DNA from: an uncultured Muribaculaceae bacterium
GTDB lineage: Bacteria; Bacteroidota; Bacteroidia; Bacteroidales; Muribaculaceae
Direction of reading: 5' to 3'
Length of the DNA stretch: 64,000 nucleotides
Assembly: GCA_910588065.1 (NCBI GenBank)
Contig: CAJUPZ010000003.1
Span: 62,001 to 126,000 of the forward strand
The notes beneath the pieces were generated by a model. It saw only the letters and a list, made by a program, of their open reading frames with translations. It was not told where the DNA came from and made no database searches. Every line of letters begins with the position of its first letter. Positions within the stretch are counted from its first letter, which is position 1. This document shows, piece by piece, positions 50,969 to 59,862 of this stretch. The position numbers and the translations under genes are program-made.

Positions 50969-52231
50969 TCATTCAGTAGATATTACCACGAGGACGGGGT
51001 TTGCTTCCGGGTCGAGATCCGCTAATTCCTCAGGCATCTCCGCATCCGGATTGTCATCAATCCACTTGCCGATCTCATCCATGGAAATCACACCTACAAT
51101 AGAGCCGTCAGGCAAAGTACTCACCGGACTGAACGGCATGAAACCGCGCAAATCGTCGCGTATGCCGTCATCGAGGGTTGTTACGGTTGTTGTACCGGTG
51201 GCACGGTCAAAGAATCCGATGTATTCAGTTGACTCCTTATCGGTCGGGTCGCCTTTGATCAGCCCGAAGAGCGCGTATGAAGGAGTTTCGAGAACTTCGG
51301 TGACAATGATTTCAGAATCGCGTATCTCACGGATATTCACCTGATTGAACGGGAAGCCGTTTTCCCCGAGATTGAATGTGAGGCTCGGTACAGCGCCTTG
51401 CGGAGTGACAGAATAGACTGTGTCACAAAGAGTTTCATGTATATGAAATTCATTTCCGACATGATAGTATGATCCCCCGGTAATAACCACCTGCCGGCCG
51501 TTATTTTTGAGAATAGTCACAGACTGGGATGTCTTGGGCAGACCGCCGGTGCATGAATGAATCTGAAGCGACCCTTCGAAATTAAGGTTGTATGGAGCTG
51601 CCGGCTGACCGTCAAAAACAGAGAATGAATCGACAGGATTGCCCTCGAAGTTGAAGCGTTTGAACTTTATCGACCTTCTGCCCTCTCTCTTTTCATCATT
51701 TGCCACCAACAGCGTGGAATCATCAATTTCCACAATCTTGTGACTGTGAGCGGTGAGCTCAGGGCACACTTTTCCACAGAATTTGCCGTCGAGAGTGTAT
51801 TTGACCCACCCTTTTGAGTTGCCGGCTGAAAAATATGAATATTTGCCGGCTCTATCCAAAGATGGATGGGCAAACCTGAAGTCCTCGGGGCCATTCCCGT
51901 AGCGTCCTATCTTGTTCAGAAATTTGCCGGTATTAATATCAAACACCAGCACATCGGCATCATCGTTGCCGTAGCTGACTTTCGGGGCATTGGCGATTAT
52001 AACCTTTCCATCGGCAAGACGCATGGTCCATTCACTGCCCACCAGTGAGCTGTCAGTGGTTTCGAGAGGGATGAAACGGAGGGATTTGCCAAGTCTGGAA
52101 GTGGTGATTTCCGAAAGGTTTTCCATAGCGGCGGCCACGTCGGCCACACCCGGTGCTATAGATTCGTTTTTTGTGCTGCAGGCTGCAAGCGCCATGGCGC
52201 CTGCAGCTGCAATCCAAGCTAATTTTTTCAT
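50969..52231 (-). CDS. 6-bladed beta-propeller lipoprotein
   Basis: 420 residues from the ATG at 52231, with a lipoprotein signal (GAMALAACSTKN; Cys about 18). The remainder is a propeller of the Bacteroidetes TolB-like (PF15869) sort: LGKSLRFIPLETTDSSLVGS, FDINTGKFLNKIGRYGNGPEDF, and similar strands. Such lipoproteins bind substrates outside the cell or contribute to glycan processing; the ligand here is unknown. It ends 14 bp after the convergent comF and stands 14 bp downstream of an esterase-like gene, probably one operon. Confidence 0.85.
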   Translation of the reverse strand: MKKLAWIAAAGAMALAACSTKNESIAPGVADVAAAMENLSEITTSRLGKSLRFIPLETTDSSLVGSEWTMRLADGKVIIANAPKVSYGNDDADVLVFDINTGKFLNKIGRYGNGPEDFRFAHPSLDRAGKYSYFSAGNSKGWVKYTLDGKFCGKVCPELTAHSHKIVEIDDSTLLVANDEKREGRRSIKFKRFNFEGNPVDSFSVFDGQPAAPYNLNFEGSLQIHSCTGGLPKTSQSVTILKNNGRQVVITGGSYYHVGNEFHIHETLCDTVYSVTPQGAVPSLTFNLGENGFPFNQVNIREIRDSEIIVTEVLETPSYALFGLIKGDPTDKESTEYIGFFDRATGTTTVTTLDDGIRDDLRGFMPFSPVSTLPDGSIVGVISMDEIGKWIDDNPDAEMPEELADLDPEANPVLVVISTE

Positions 52232-52245
52232 GTGACTGAATTTAT

Positions 52246-53448
52246 TTATTTTTTGTCCTTGGCCATGAGGTTGTGAAGCCAGGGCATAATCCATTCGAGT
52301 TTGAAATAGTGGTTAGGGGAGTCCACATTTGCAAGCCGGAAGAATTCGTTGCGGTCAAGGCCGTTTGGCAGCGAATCAAGGTACTGACGGTTTGCCGGGT
52401 CAGCGTACTTGGCATAGTGATGGTATTCGAAATTTTCCGGAGCGCCGGCAATCTCATACGCCTTTGAAATAATCTTGAAGTCGCGGTCCATACCGCCTTC
52501 GGTGCATATTACAGGGCGGGGAGCCAGGGCGGCCACCACATCAGGGAAATCGAATGTTGTGAGAAACTCGGGAATGAGGTGCTCGTCGTTGTTGGGGAAG
52601 AATCGCGCGCCGTTCTGGTTAGGCTTGTTCATGACAAGAGCTCTCTCGCGGGTGCGGCACAGGAAATCGTTGTAGACGAAAGCGTATATGGAGTCATCAA
52701 GCATACCGAGCACCATGAGCGGTTCGGTGCCGAGGGAGAAACCGCTCACAATGAGTCGGTCCGGACGTATTTCCGGCTGAGTCTTCATCCAGTCGAGAAT
52801 CACTTTGTCCTGCCACGAGGCGAGGCCGAGGTAATTCCAGCCTATTTCAAGCAGAAAACGCGATGAGGTCACATAGTCGGCCACACCGTTGTCGCTGAGC
52901 TCTCCGCAGCTGGGATTGTCAACCGACACAGCCACAAGACCCTCCTTGGCGAAATGCACCGCCATAGCAGCCTTACGGAGCACAGAATCAGGCTCGCCGA
53001 CAAGATCGAAATTGCCCTGGCGCTCACCGGCCACAAGCTCTTTTGTTTGCCCGAAACCGGGTATGCAAAGCACAGCCGGAGCGGGATTTTCGGCAGTGAC
53101 ACCGTTAGGGATGAGGACGTAGAACGCCACGGCTGATTCCGGTAAGGGATATGAAATCCAACGCTCAATGCGGTAGCCGTCGCGCTGCGCCTCCGCAACT
53201 TTCACGGGGGCGGCAACCGGAGCTGCGGGGTGTTTCATGATGCGTGCCATCCCCTCCCCCATTTTTTTGCGCCACGTTGCGAACTGTTCGGCCGACATAG
53301 TGGTGTCAAGCTCAAGGGTCGGTTTGGCCGCGCGCATGAGCGATTCTGCTGTTGCGCGGGTGCTGGTGCTGCGCGGAGCGGCATCCTGAGCATGGATGGG
53401 AAGCACAGCGGGAGCTAACATAATAGCTGCGAGTAATAACTTTTTCAT
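52246..53448 (-). CDS. exported alpha/beta hydrolase (acetyl-esterase-like)
   Basis: 400 residues with a signal peptide ending IHAQDA. The nucleophile elbow is VSGFSLGTEPL (GxSxG, about residue 245). PAVLCIPGFGQTKELVAGE is the oxyanion-side strand, GGMDRDFKIISKAYEIAG gives the acid and NHYFKLEWIMPWL the His. This is the Abhydrolase_7-type group of exported esterases; substrate unknown. Paired with a downstream propeller lipoprotein, so a role in glycan deacetylation or dispersal is plausible, but no sulfatase or GH is attached. Confidence 0.82.
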   Translation of the reverse strand: MKKLLLAAIMLAPAVLPIHAQDAAPRSTSTRATAESLMRAAKPTLELDTTMSAEQFATWRKKMGEGMARIMKHPAAPVAAPVKVAEAQRDGYRIERWISYPLPESAVAFYVLIPNGVTAENPAPAVLCIPGFGQTKELVAGERQGNFDLVGEPDSVLRKAAMAVHFAKEGLVAVSVDNPSCGELSDNGVADYVTSSRFLLEIGWNYLGLASWQDKVILDWMKTQPEIRPDRLIVSGFSLGTEPLMVLGMLDDSIYAFVYNDFLCRTRERALVMNKPNQNGARFFPNNDEHLIPEFLTTFDFPDVVAALAPRPVICTEGGMDRDFKIISKAYEIAGAPENFEYHHYAKYADPANRQYLDSLPNGLDRNEFFRLANVDSPNHYFKLEWIMPWLHNLMAKDKK

Positions 53449-53470
53449 TGCAAATGTGATTAAATTGGTT

Positions 53471-54334
53471 TTACAGACTTGAGTAGGGAACAGAGAATGT
53501 GTCGCCGCCGGAAACAGTGCCGAGCTTCAGCCCTTTTGACAGCCATCGCTGCCGCTGCTCCGAGGTGCCGTGATTGAACGACTCGGGCACGGCATAGCCC
53601 TGGGCTTTTTTCTGGAGATAGTCATCGCCGATTACCCGGGCGGTATTGATTGCCTCCTCCAGATCGCCGGGTTCGAGCGAGCCGAACATAGCGTTGTCGT
53701 GGTGAGCCCACACCCCGGCGAGATAGTCGGCCTGTAACTCAATGCGCACACTGATTTTATTCGCCTCCTCCTGCGAGGTCTGAGCCATAGCCTCATGACC
53801 CTTTGACAGAATGCCGAGCTGGTCCTGTACATGGTGACCCACCTCGTGGGCTATCACGTATGCGTAGGCGAAGTCACCGTCCGCCCCGAGGCTCTGCCTC
53901 ATCTCCTTGAAGAACGAAAGGTCGATGTACACACAATTGTCGGCTGAGCAATAGAAGGGACCCACCTGCGATGTGGCACCGCCGCAGCCGCTCTGCACGG
54001 AGCCGTTGAAGAGCACCAGTGTGGGGGGCTCATATTCGAGACCCATCTTGCGGAACTGGTCGGACCACACATCTTCCGTGCCTGCGAGGATTTTAGCAGT
54101 GAACTCCTCAAGCTCTTTGTCCTGAGCATCCGCCACATATTCGGTATTGCCACCGCCGCCACCGAGCAGGGTGCCGGAATTTGACATAAGCACATCAAGC
54201 GGGTTGCCACCCGAAATCCATGCTATGAGAGCTGCGACTATAACCGCGCCTATGCCTCCGCCGACAGCGAGCTTGCCTTTGCCGCCGCGCCGGTCCTGAA
54301 TGTTGTTGCTTTGACGTCGTCCGTTGAGATTCAT
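53471..54334 (-). CDS. YpfJ-family neutral zinc metallopeptidase
   Basis: 287 residues. A basic Asn/Gln N-terminus leads into one transmembrane helix (AVGGGIGAVIVAALIAWISG) and a zinc peptidase domain with AHEVGHHVQDQLG (HExxH, about residue 164). The FNGSVQSGCGGATSQVGPFY segment upstream is the YpfJ/PF04228 signature. The target is not known. It is followed at 32 bp by murI on the same strand. Confidence 0.92.
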   Translation of the reverse strand: MNLNGRRQSNNIQDRRGGKGKLAVGGGIGAVIVAALIAWISGGNPLDVLMSNSGTLLGGGGGNTEYVADAQDKELEEFTAKILAGTEDVWSDQFRKMGLEYEPPTLVLFNGSVQSGCGGATSQVGPFYCSADNCVYIDLSFFKEMRQSLGADGDFAYAYVIAHEVGHHVQDQLGILSKGHEAMAQTSQEEANKISVRIELQADYLAGVWAHHDNAMFGSLEPGDLEEAINTARVIGDDYLQKKAQGYAVPESFNHGTSEQRQRWLSKGLKLGTVSGGDTFSVPYSSL

Positions 54335-54366
54335 ATAAGTAATGATTTTATGGAGGTGAATAATAA

Positions 54367-55194
54367 TCAGAGGTCAATGTGGCTGACGCTCACCGGCTCA
54401 TTGAGAAACACGGATGCGAGGCCGGTAAACTTATCTGGGTTTTCCGTGGTAAGGTACCTGCAATCGCCGTTTTTGTCGATACGGCTCTCCATCTCGGGGT
54501 GACGGAGCAGGTAGTCGGCGAGGCTATCGGCCACAATTTCGCCTTGAGTCACCACTTTTATATGGTCAGGCACGGCAGCCCGAATCTTTGGGAAAAGAAT
54601 CGGGTAGTGCGTGCAAGCGAGCACTATGGTGTCAATCCGGCTGTCCATATCAAGCAGTTCGTCTATATACTTATTAACAAAATAATCGGCTCCGGGTGCG
54701 GTGGCCTCGTTATTTTCCACCAGCGGCACCCACATAGGACACGCTTTTGAGTTGACTTTGAAGCCGGGATTGAGCTTTGCCACCTCCATATCATAGCTCC
54801 GGCTGTTGACCGTGCCCTCTGTCCCGAGTACCCCTATATGGCCTGATGAGGACAGCTGCCCTATTGCCTCGGCTGTGGGGCGTATGACACCGAGCGCCCT
54901 GAGCCCCTGCGGCATATCGGGGAGATTTTTCTGCTGAATGGTGCGCAGAGCCTTGGCGCTGGCTGTGTTGCAGGCAAGGATAACAAGGGGACACCCCATG
55001 TCAAAGAGAGCGGATACAGCTTCGAGGGTGAAGCGGTACACCACATCAAAGGAGCGGGTGCCGTAGGGAGCCCGCGCATTGTCACCGAGGTACAGGTATG
55101 AGTACTGCGGCAGGCGCTTACGAATCTCTTTCAAGATAGTGAGGCCGCCATAGCCCGAGTCAAAAACTCCGATGGGTCCCTTTGTCCGGCTCAT
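54367..55194 (-). CDS. murI: glutamate racemase
   Basis: 275 residues from the ATG at 55194. The enzyme makes D-glutamate for peptidoglycan. GVFDSGYGGLTILKEI opens the protein; the two catalytic Cys residues are in VILACNTASAKAL and IVLACTHYPILFP. A longer reading to 55239 would start inside the terminator of skp and is rejected. Confidence 0.96.
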   Translation of the reverse strand: MSRTKGPIGVFDSGYGGLTILKEIRKRLPQYSYLYLGDNARAPYGTRSFDVVYRFTLEAVSALFDMGCPLVILACNTASAKALRTIQQKNLPDMPQGLRALGVIRPTAEAIGQLSSSGHIGVLGTEGTVNSRSYDMEVAKLNPGFKVNSKACPMWVPLVENNEATAPGADYFVNKYIDELLDMDSRIDTIVLACTHYPILFPKIRAAVPDHIKVVTQGEIVADSLADYLLRHPEMESRIDKNGDCRYLTTENPDKFTGLASVFLNEPVSVSHIDL

Positions 55195-55220
55195 TGCTGT
55201 TGCTGTAAGTATGGCTTTAA

Positions 55221-55256
55221 ATAAAAGCGGTCTCAACACTTACGCGTCGAGACCGC
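55221..55256 (-). terminator. terminator of the uppS-bamA-skp operon
   Basis: On the minus strand GCGGTCTC (55249-55256) pairs with GAGACCGC (55227-55234) and is followed by TTTTAT (55226-55221). It lies 28 bp after the second skp stop. Confidence 0.85.
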
Positions 55257-55284
55257 CGAATATCATCTCAACGGAATACGATGA

Positions 55285-55782
55285 TTATTTTACTCCGAGT
55301 TTTGTCTTTACGAGGGGGGTAACATCCACCACAGATTCGCCGGTGTAGACAGGCACCATGTTTTCAAAAATGAAAGTGTAGCTGCCTTCTTTGCCGACAG
55401 CAGTGATGGCATCGTGGATTTTCTGCTGGATGGGGGCGAAAAGCTGCTCCTGCTGACGCTGCATGTCTGTTTCTGCGGTTGTGCGGAATTCTGTCATGCG
55501 GTTGCTGAGATCCTGAAGATCCTTCATCTTGCGGTCCTTCATCACCTGGGGGGTGTCGTCGCCCATAGCCTGAAAGTCAGCATATTTTTTGTCGAGCTCT
55601 TCCTGAAACTCTTTGAAGGCTTCCTGATACTTCTTGGCAACACCATCGAGCTGCTCGGCAGCCTCTTTTGTTTCGGGAAGTGATTCGATGATGGCCTGGG
55701 AGTTCACAACTCCGAATTTAGCCTGGGCAAAACCCAGAGCGGGGAGCGCAATCATGATTGCGGCGATAAATTTCTTAAGCAT
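55285..55782 (-). CDS. OmpH/Skp family periplasmic chaperone (copy 2)
   Basis: 165 residues: a signal peptide (IMIALPALGFAQA) followed by KFGVVNSQAIIESLPETKEA and a long Gln/Lys/Glu-rich coiled coil, then AVGKEGSYTFIFENMVPVYTGESVVDVTPLV. This is the Skp layout, a jellyfish trimer that holds unfolded outer-membrane proteins. Last gene of the bamA operon, with a terminator straight after. Confidence 0.92.
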   Translation of the reverse strand: MLKKFIAAIMIALPALGFAQAKFGVVNSQAIIESLPETKEAAEQLDGVAKKYQEAFKEFQEELDKKYADFQAMGDDTPQVMKDRKMKDLQDLSNRMTEFRTTAETDMQRQQEQLFAPIQQKIHDAITAVGKEGSYTFIFENMVPVYTGESVVDVTPLVKTKLGVK

Positions 55783-55857
55783 TTCTGTTATGTTATGATT
55801 ATAAATTCAAATTTCAACGGGACGCCGCCCGATGACATGGCTACAAAGATAGTGCAA

Positions 55858-56373
55858 TTATTTGGAATATCCTAACTTGGCGAGAACCTCGTTGCTCACG
55901 TCAATGCGCGGCGAGGCGAAAATAATCTCAGTGGCAGTGGCCCGGTCGAAGATACACTGGTATCCCCTCTCCTCGCTCACAGCCTTCACGGCGTTGTACA
56001 CCTCGTCCTGAATCGGGCCCATCAGTTTCTGGCGCATCGAATAGAGCTCGCCTTCGGGACCGAAGTACTTGTTGCGCAGCTCGGCAGCCTCTTTTTCCTT
56101 GGCTGTAATCTCCTGCTCCTTCTTCTTTTTCTGGTCGTCGGAGAGGAAGACCATGTTTGACTGATAGTCCTTGTAAAGGCTCTCGGCCTGCTTGGCCACG
56201 GCCTCCACCTCCTTCTGCCAACGCTGGGACAGCTGGTTGAGCTGGTCATTGGCAATTTCGTAGGTGGGTATGTTGGAAAGAATGTAGTCCATATCCACAA
56301 GGGCAAACTTCTGCGCGAAGGAAGCGACAGAGCAGCCGGCGATTATGGCAAGAGCTATAAAAAATCTTTTCAT
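55858..56373 (-). CDS. OmpH/Skp family periplasmic chaperone (copy 1)
   Basis: 171 residues with a signal peptide (GCSVASFAQ), KFALVDMDYILSNIPTYEIA and a long coiled coil (VEAVAKQAESLYKDYQSNMV, KKKKEQEITAKEKEAAEL), then VSEERGYQCIFDRATATEIIF. It shares the Skp plan with its neighbour but not the sequence, so both are retained as separate chaperones. 78 bp after bamA. Confidence 0.92.
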   Translation of the reverse strand: MKRFFIALAIIAGCSVASFAQKFALVDMDYILSNIPTYEIANDQLNQLSQRWQKEVEAVAKQAESLYKDYQSNMVFLSDDQKKKKEQEITAKEKEAAELRNKYFGPEGELYSMRQKLMGPIQDEVYNAVKAVSEERGYQCIFDRATATEIIFASPRIDVSNEVLAKLGYSK

Positions 56374-56451
56374 CTGGTTCGAAATATTAGGTGTTTTGAC
56401 ATTAAGACGTTCAGAGGGGAGTTTGGTTTACATTTCACATCTTAAAAAATG

Positions 56452-59079
56452 TTAGAACTCCTGACCGAGGATAAAGTGGAAGTGGCTACCGCCGCGTTCG
56501 CCGTACACCTTGTCAAATCCATAGCCCCAGTCGATACCCATCATACCGACCATCGGCAGGAATATGCGCACACCGAAACCGGCGCTGCGCTTGAGGTTGA
56601 AGGGTGAGAAATCCTTGACGGAAGTCCAGGCGTTGCCGCCTTCAAGGAATGCAAGGCCGTAGATAGTGCTTGAGGGTTGCAGCATGAAGGGGAAGTGGAG
56701 TTCGACACCGAGGCGGGCGTAGGCATAGCCTTCACGGCCCCACGGGGTGAGCGAGCCGTTGTCGTAGCCGCGGAGTGCGATTGTCTCGGTAGCGTAGGTG
56801 TAAGATCCGCTCATGCCGTCACCACCCACATAGAATGTCTCGAACGGAGATTTGAGATACTTGTTGTAGCTGCCGAGGAGACCGAAGTCGGCGCGAGTCA
56901 TGAGCACGAGGGTCCATTTGCTTGCGGGGTTATTGAGCGGAGTGTATGTTCTGCTCTGGAATTTGAGCTTCCAGTACTCGATCCAGCGGTAAAGCTCCTG
57001 CTTGGACTCGGTGGTGTTTTCCTCGGCGAGTTTCTTCCAGTTCTTCTTGCCGAAGAGCGAGGCCGGAGGAGTGATATGGAGACCGAGCGAGAATGTAGAA
57101 CCGCGGCGGGTGTAGAGCGGGTTGTCGATATTGTTTCGTGCGAGAGTGAGGCCGAGCACCAGTGAGTTGGAGGTACCGTTGTTCATATAGTACAGGTATT
57201 CCCAGTTTTTGAGGTAATACCACTGGTATGACAGCTCGGTGGTGAATGTGAAGTAGTCATCCGGCCATTTGAGGCGTTTGCCGAATCCGACAGTCACACC
57301 TGCCATCTGCAGCACCTTGTTGGGGTCGTATGCATCCTCATACGAGTTGCCGTAGTAATCGTTATAGCCGTTGCCGTAGCCATAACCATAGCCGTAACCA
57401 TAACCGTAGTTGTAAGCCGAGTTGTACCAGTTGTTGTTGTAGTACGATGAGTTTACACCGGTCTGGCGGCTATAGTAAGCAGAAACGGAAAGTGAATTAG
57501 GACGCTTGCCGCCGAACCAGGGGTCGAGGAACGACACGCTGTAAGCCTGATAGTAGCGGGCGTTTGTCTGAGCCGATACAGTGAATGTCTGACCCTCACC
57601 CTGAGGAATGAGACCTTTGTAGGATGACGGGTGGAAGAGATTCTTAATGGAGAAGTTGGAGAACTTCAGGGCCACCTTGCCGATAACACCGGTCTGTCCC
57701 CAACCGAGCGAGAACTCAATCTGGTCGTTGGCCTTCGACTCGAGAGGCAGCACAATGTCAACGGTGCCGTTCTCCGCATCGGGGCGCACATCCGGGTTGA
57801 GGTTTTCAGGGTTGAAGTGGCCTGTGTTTGCGATTTCGCGCAGAGAGCGCACAAGGTCCTCCTTGCTGAAAAGGTCGCCCGGGCGCATATACAGCTCACG
57901 GCGTATCACCTTTTCATACAGGCGGTCATTGCCCTGTATAACAATATTGTTGATTCTTGCCTGGGGACCCTCCTCCATACGGAGTTCGAGGTCGATAGAG
58001 TCGCCCACCACATTTTTTTCAATAGGCACAAGGTTGTAGAACAGATAGCCGTTGTTGAGATACAGGTTTGCAACAGCATCGTCATCAAGGCTTGTACGCT
58101 TTTCAAGCAGTTTCTGGTTGTACACCTCGCCGGGCTTTATGTCAAGCACACGGTTGAGGAAGTTAGTGTCGTAGATGGTGTTGCCCACCCATGTGATGTC
58201 GTTGATATAGTATTTGCGTCCCTCCTCGAGGTTGATGTACACGTCAACGGTTTTCTCATCGTAAGGCACCACGCTGTCGCTCAGGATGGCTGCATCGCGG
58301 TAGCCCTCCTCGTTATATTTGTCGATGATGCGCTTGAGGTCGTCCTTATAATCGTTTTCAACGAATTTTTTCTGACGGAAGAGGTTCATGATGTCACCCT
58401 TCTCGTTTGTTTTCTTGATAGTGCGTTTGATTTTCTTGTCGCTGAACACCTCGTTGCCGTCAATGTAGATTTTGTGCACCTTAACTTTATCGTGCTTATT
58501 GACATTGATATCGACAATCATCTTGTTTGGCTCCGAGAGGTCTTCGTGGAGCGTTATCATCACATCGGCGTTTCCGAAGCCTTTTTCCTTGAAGTACTGG
58601 CGTATGATGAGGTTAGCGCGGTTGATGATGTTCTGGGTAATCTGGTTGCCTACATAAAGCTGGAGCTTCTCCTGCAGGTCCTCCTTCTCGCCCTTCTTCA
58701 CACCATAGTAATTGATGGCCGAAATCTGCGGCTGCTGACGCAGGTTGATAGCAAGCCACACCTTGTCGCCGACGGTTTTCTCAACGCTGATCTGCACCTT
58801 GCTGAAGAGACCCTGACGCCACAGGCGCTTGGATGCGGATGATATTTCATCACCGGGAATCTCGATGCGCTCCCCGACCTTGAGACCGGAGTAGCCTATG
58901 ACGATATAATCCTCGTAGTTGTCTGCACCGTTGACTTCAATACCGGCAATTTCGTATGTAGGAGGCATACCGGAGTAAATTACCGCGGGTTTGTATACAG
59001 TGTCAACCGGAGTCTGCGCCTTTGCGAAACCGCAGAAGGCGAGCATTGCAGAGATTATAACTGATAGCTTCAGGCGCAT
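56452..59079 (-). CDS. bamA: outer-membrane assembly factor BamA
   Basis: 875 residues from the ATG at 59079 (signal peptide RLKLSVIISAMLAFCGFAKA; a GTG at 59103 overlapping the uppS stop would add 8). Five POTRA domains (about 30-400; PPTYEIAGIEVNGADNYEDY, KVHKIYIDGNEVFSDKKI, INNIVIQGNDRLYEKVIRRE) precede the Omp85 barrel (FSLGWGQTGVIGKVALKFSN onward, ending HFHFILGQEF with terminal Phe). It inserts outer-membrane barrels. One barrel loop carries an unusual Tyr-Gly repeat, see 57373-57408. Confidence 0.94.
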   Translation of the reverse strand: MRLKLSVIISAMLAFCGFAKAQTPVDTVYKPAVIYSGMPPTYEIAGIEVNGADNYEDYIVIGYSGLKVGERIEIPGDEISSASKRLWRQGLFSKVQISVEKTVGDKVWLAINLRQQPQISAINYYGVKKGEKEDLQEKLQLYVGNQITQNIINRANLIIRQYFKEKGFGNADVMITLHEDLSEPNKMIVDINVNKHDKVKVHKIYIDGNEVFSDKKIKRTIKKTNEKGDIMNLFRQKKFVENDYKDDLKRIIDKYNEEGYRDAAILSDSVVPYDEKTVDVYINLEEGRKYYINDITWVGNTIYDTNFLNRVLDIKPGEVYNQKLLEKRTSLDDDAVANLYLNNGYLFYNLVPIEKNVVGDSIDLELRMEEGPQARINNIVIQGNDRLYEKVIRRELYMRPGDLFSKEDLVRSLREIANTGHFNPENLNPDVRPDAENGTVDIVLPLESKANDQIEFSLGWGQTGVIGKVALKFSNFSIKNLFHPSSYKGLIPQGEGQTFTVSAQTNARYYQAYSVSFLDPWFGGKRPNSLSVSAYYSRQTGVNSSYYNNNWYNSAYNYGYGYGYGYGYGNGYNDYYGNSYEDAYDPNKVLQMAGVTVGFGKRLKWPDDYFTFTTELSYQWYYLKNWEYLYYMNNGTSNSLVLGLTLARNNIDNPLYTRRGSTFSLGLHITPPASLFGKKNWKKLAEENTTESKQELYRWIEYWKLKFQSRTYTPLNNPASKWTLVLMTRADFGLLGSYNKYLKSPFETFYVGGDGMSGSYTYATETIALRGYDNGSLTPWGREGYAYARLGVELHFPFMLQPSSTIYGLAFLEGGNAWTSVKDFSPFNLKRSAGFGVRIFLPMVGMMGIDWGYGFDKVYGERGGSHFHFILGQEF
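57373..57408 (-). repeat. six Tyr-Gly repeats in a BamA barrel loop
   Basis: 36 bp encode YGYGYGYGYGYG (about residues 557-568), inside a wider Tyr/Asn/Gly-rich loop. The codons alternate TAC/TAT and GGT/GGC, so it is not a simple DNA microsatellite. Confidence 0.9.
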
Positions 59080-59099
59080 GATATTTAAAGATATAGCTT

Positions 59100-59846
59100 T
59101 CACTTTGTCAATTGTTCTGATGTGAGTCCGAAACGTCTCTCGCGTGATTGATATTCAAGAATGGCACGATAGAAATCGTCCTTGGAGAAGTCGGGCCAGT
59201 ATGTTGGTGTAATATATATTTCAGAGTAAGCGATCTGCCAGAGCAGGAAATTGCTGACACGTTTGTCGCCCCCGGTTCTGATAAGCAGGTCGGGGTCAGG
59301 CATAGAGGCAGTTGACATATAAGCCGAGACGGTTGCATCGGTGATGTCAGCGGGATTGATTTTTCCGGCGGCAGCCTCGGCAGCGATGCGTCTGACAGCC
59401 TCGGTTATTTCCCATCGCGAGGAGTAGCTGAGGGCGAGCACCAGGGTGAGCCCGGTGCAATTGGCTGTGTCGGCCATGCACTGGCGCAGACGGGCAAGAG
59501 CCTCGGGAGGCATCCGGTCAAAGTCGCCGATCATGTCCAGGCGCACATTGTTTTTTATAAGGTCGGGAGTCTCGCGCTCTATAGCGAGCACAATAAGATG
59601 CATCAGGGCATCCACCTCCTGCTTGGGTCTGTTCCAGTTTTCGGTGGAGAAAGCATAAAGCGTCAGGTAGCTGACTCCTGCTGCAGAAGCGGCCTCAGTG
59701 ATTCGGCGCACCGTGTTAACCCCTTCGACATGACCTTCCGAGCGCTCCATCGAGCGTTCCTTAGCCCACCTGCCATTGCCGTCCATGATAATTGCAACAT
59801 GGGCGGGGACACGCGAGCGGTCTATTTTGTCAAGTAAAGAGTCCAT
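59100..59846 (-). CDS. uppS: isoprenyl transferase (undecaprenyl-diphosphate synthase)
   Basis: 248 residues. The enzyme builds the undecaprenyl carrier lipid from FPP and IPP. HVAIIMDGNGRWAKER (about residue 17) holds the catalytic Asp; YAFSTENWNRP and LLIRTGGDKRVSNFLLWQIAYSE with EIYITPTYWPDF are the other family motifs. The stop overlaps the beginning of the bamA reading, joining cell-wall lipid supply with outer-membrane assembly in one operon. Confidence 0.96.
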   Translation of the reverse strand: MDSLLDKIDRSRVPAHVAIIMDGNGRWAKERSMERSEGHVEGVNTVRRITEAASAAGVSYLTLYAFSTENWNRPKQEVDALMHLIVLAIERETPDLIKNNVRLDMIGDFDRMPPEALARLRQCMADTANCTGLTLVLALSYSSRWEITEAVRRIAAEAAAGKINPADITDATVSAYMSTASMPDPDLLIRTGGDKRVSNFLLWQIAYSEIYITPTYWPDFSKDDFYRAILEYQSRERRFGLTSEQLTK

Positions 59847-59862
59847 CGGTAATATGTTTTAG

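Noticed and set aside
57631..58842. 403-residue antisense frame opposite bamA
   Set aside because: Shadow of the POTRA-coding region; Val/Leu-rich composition typical of the complementary strand and no motif.
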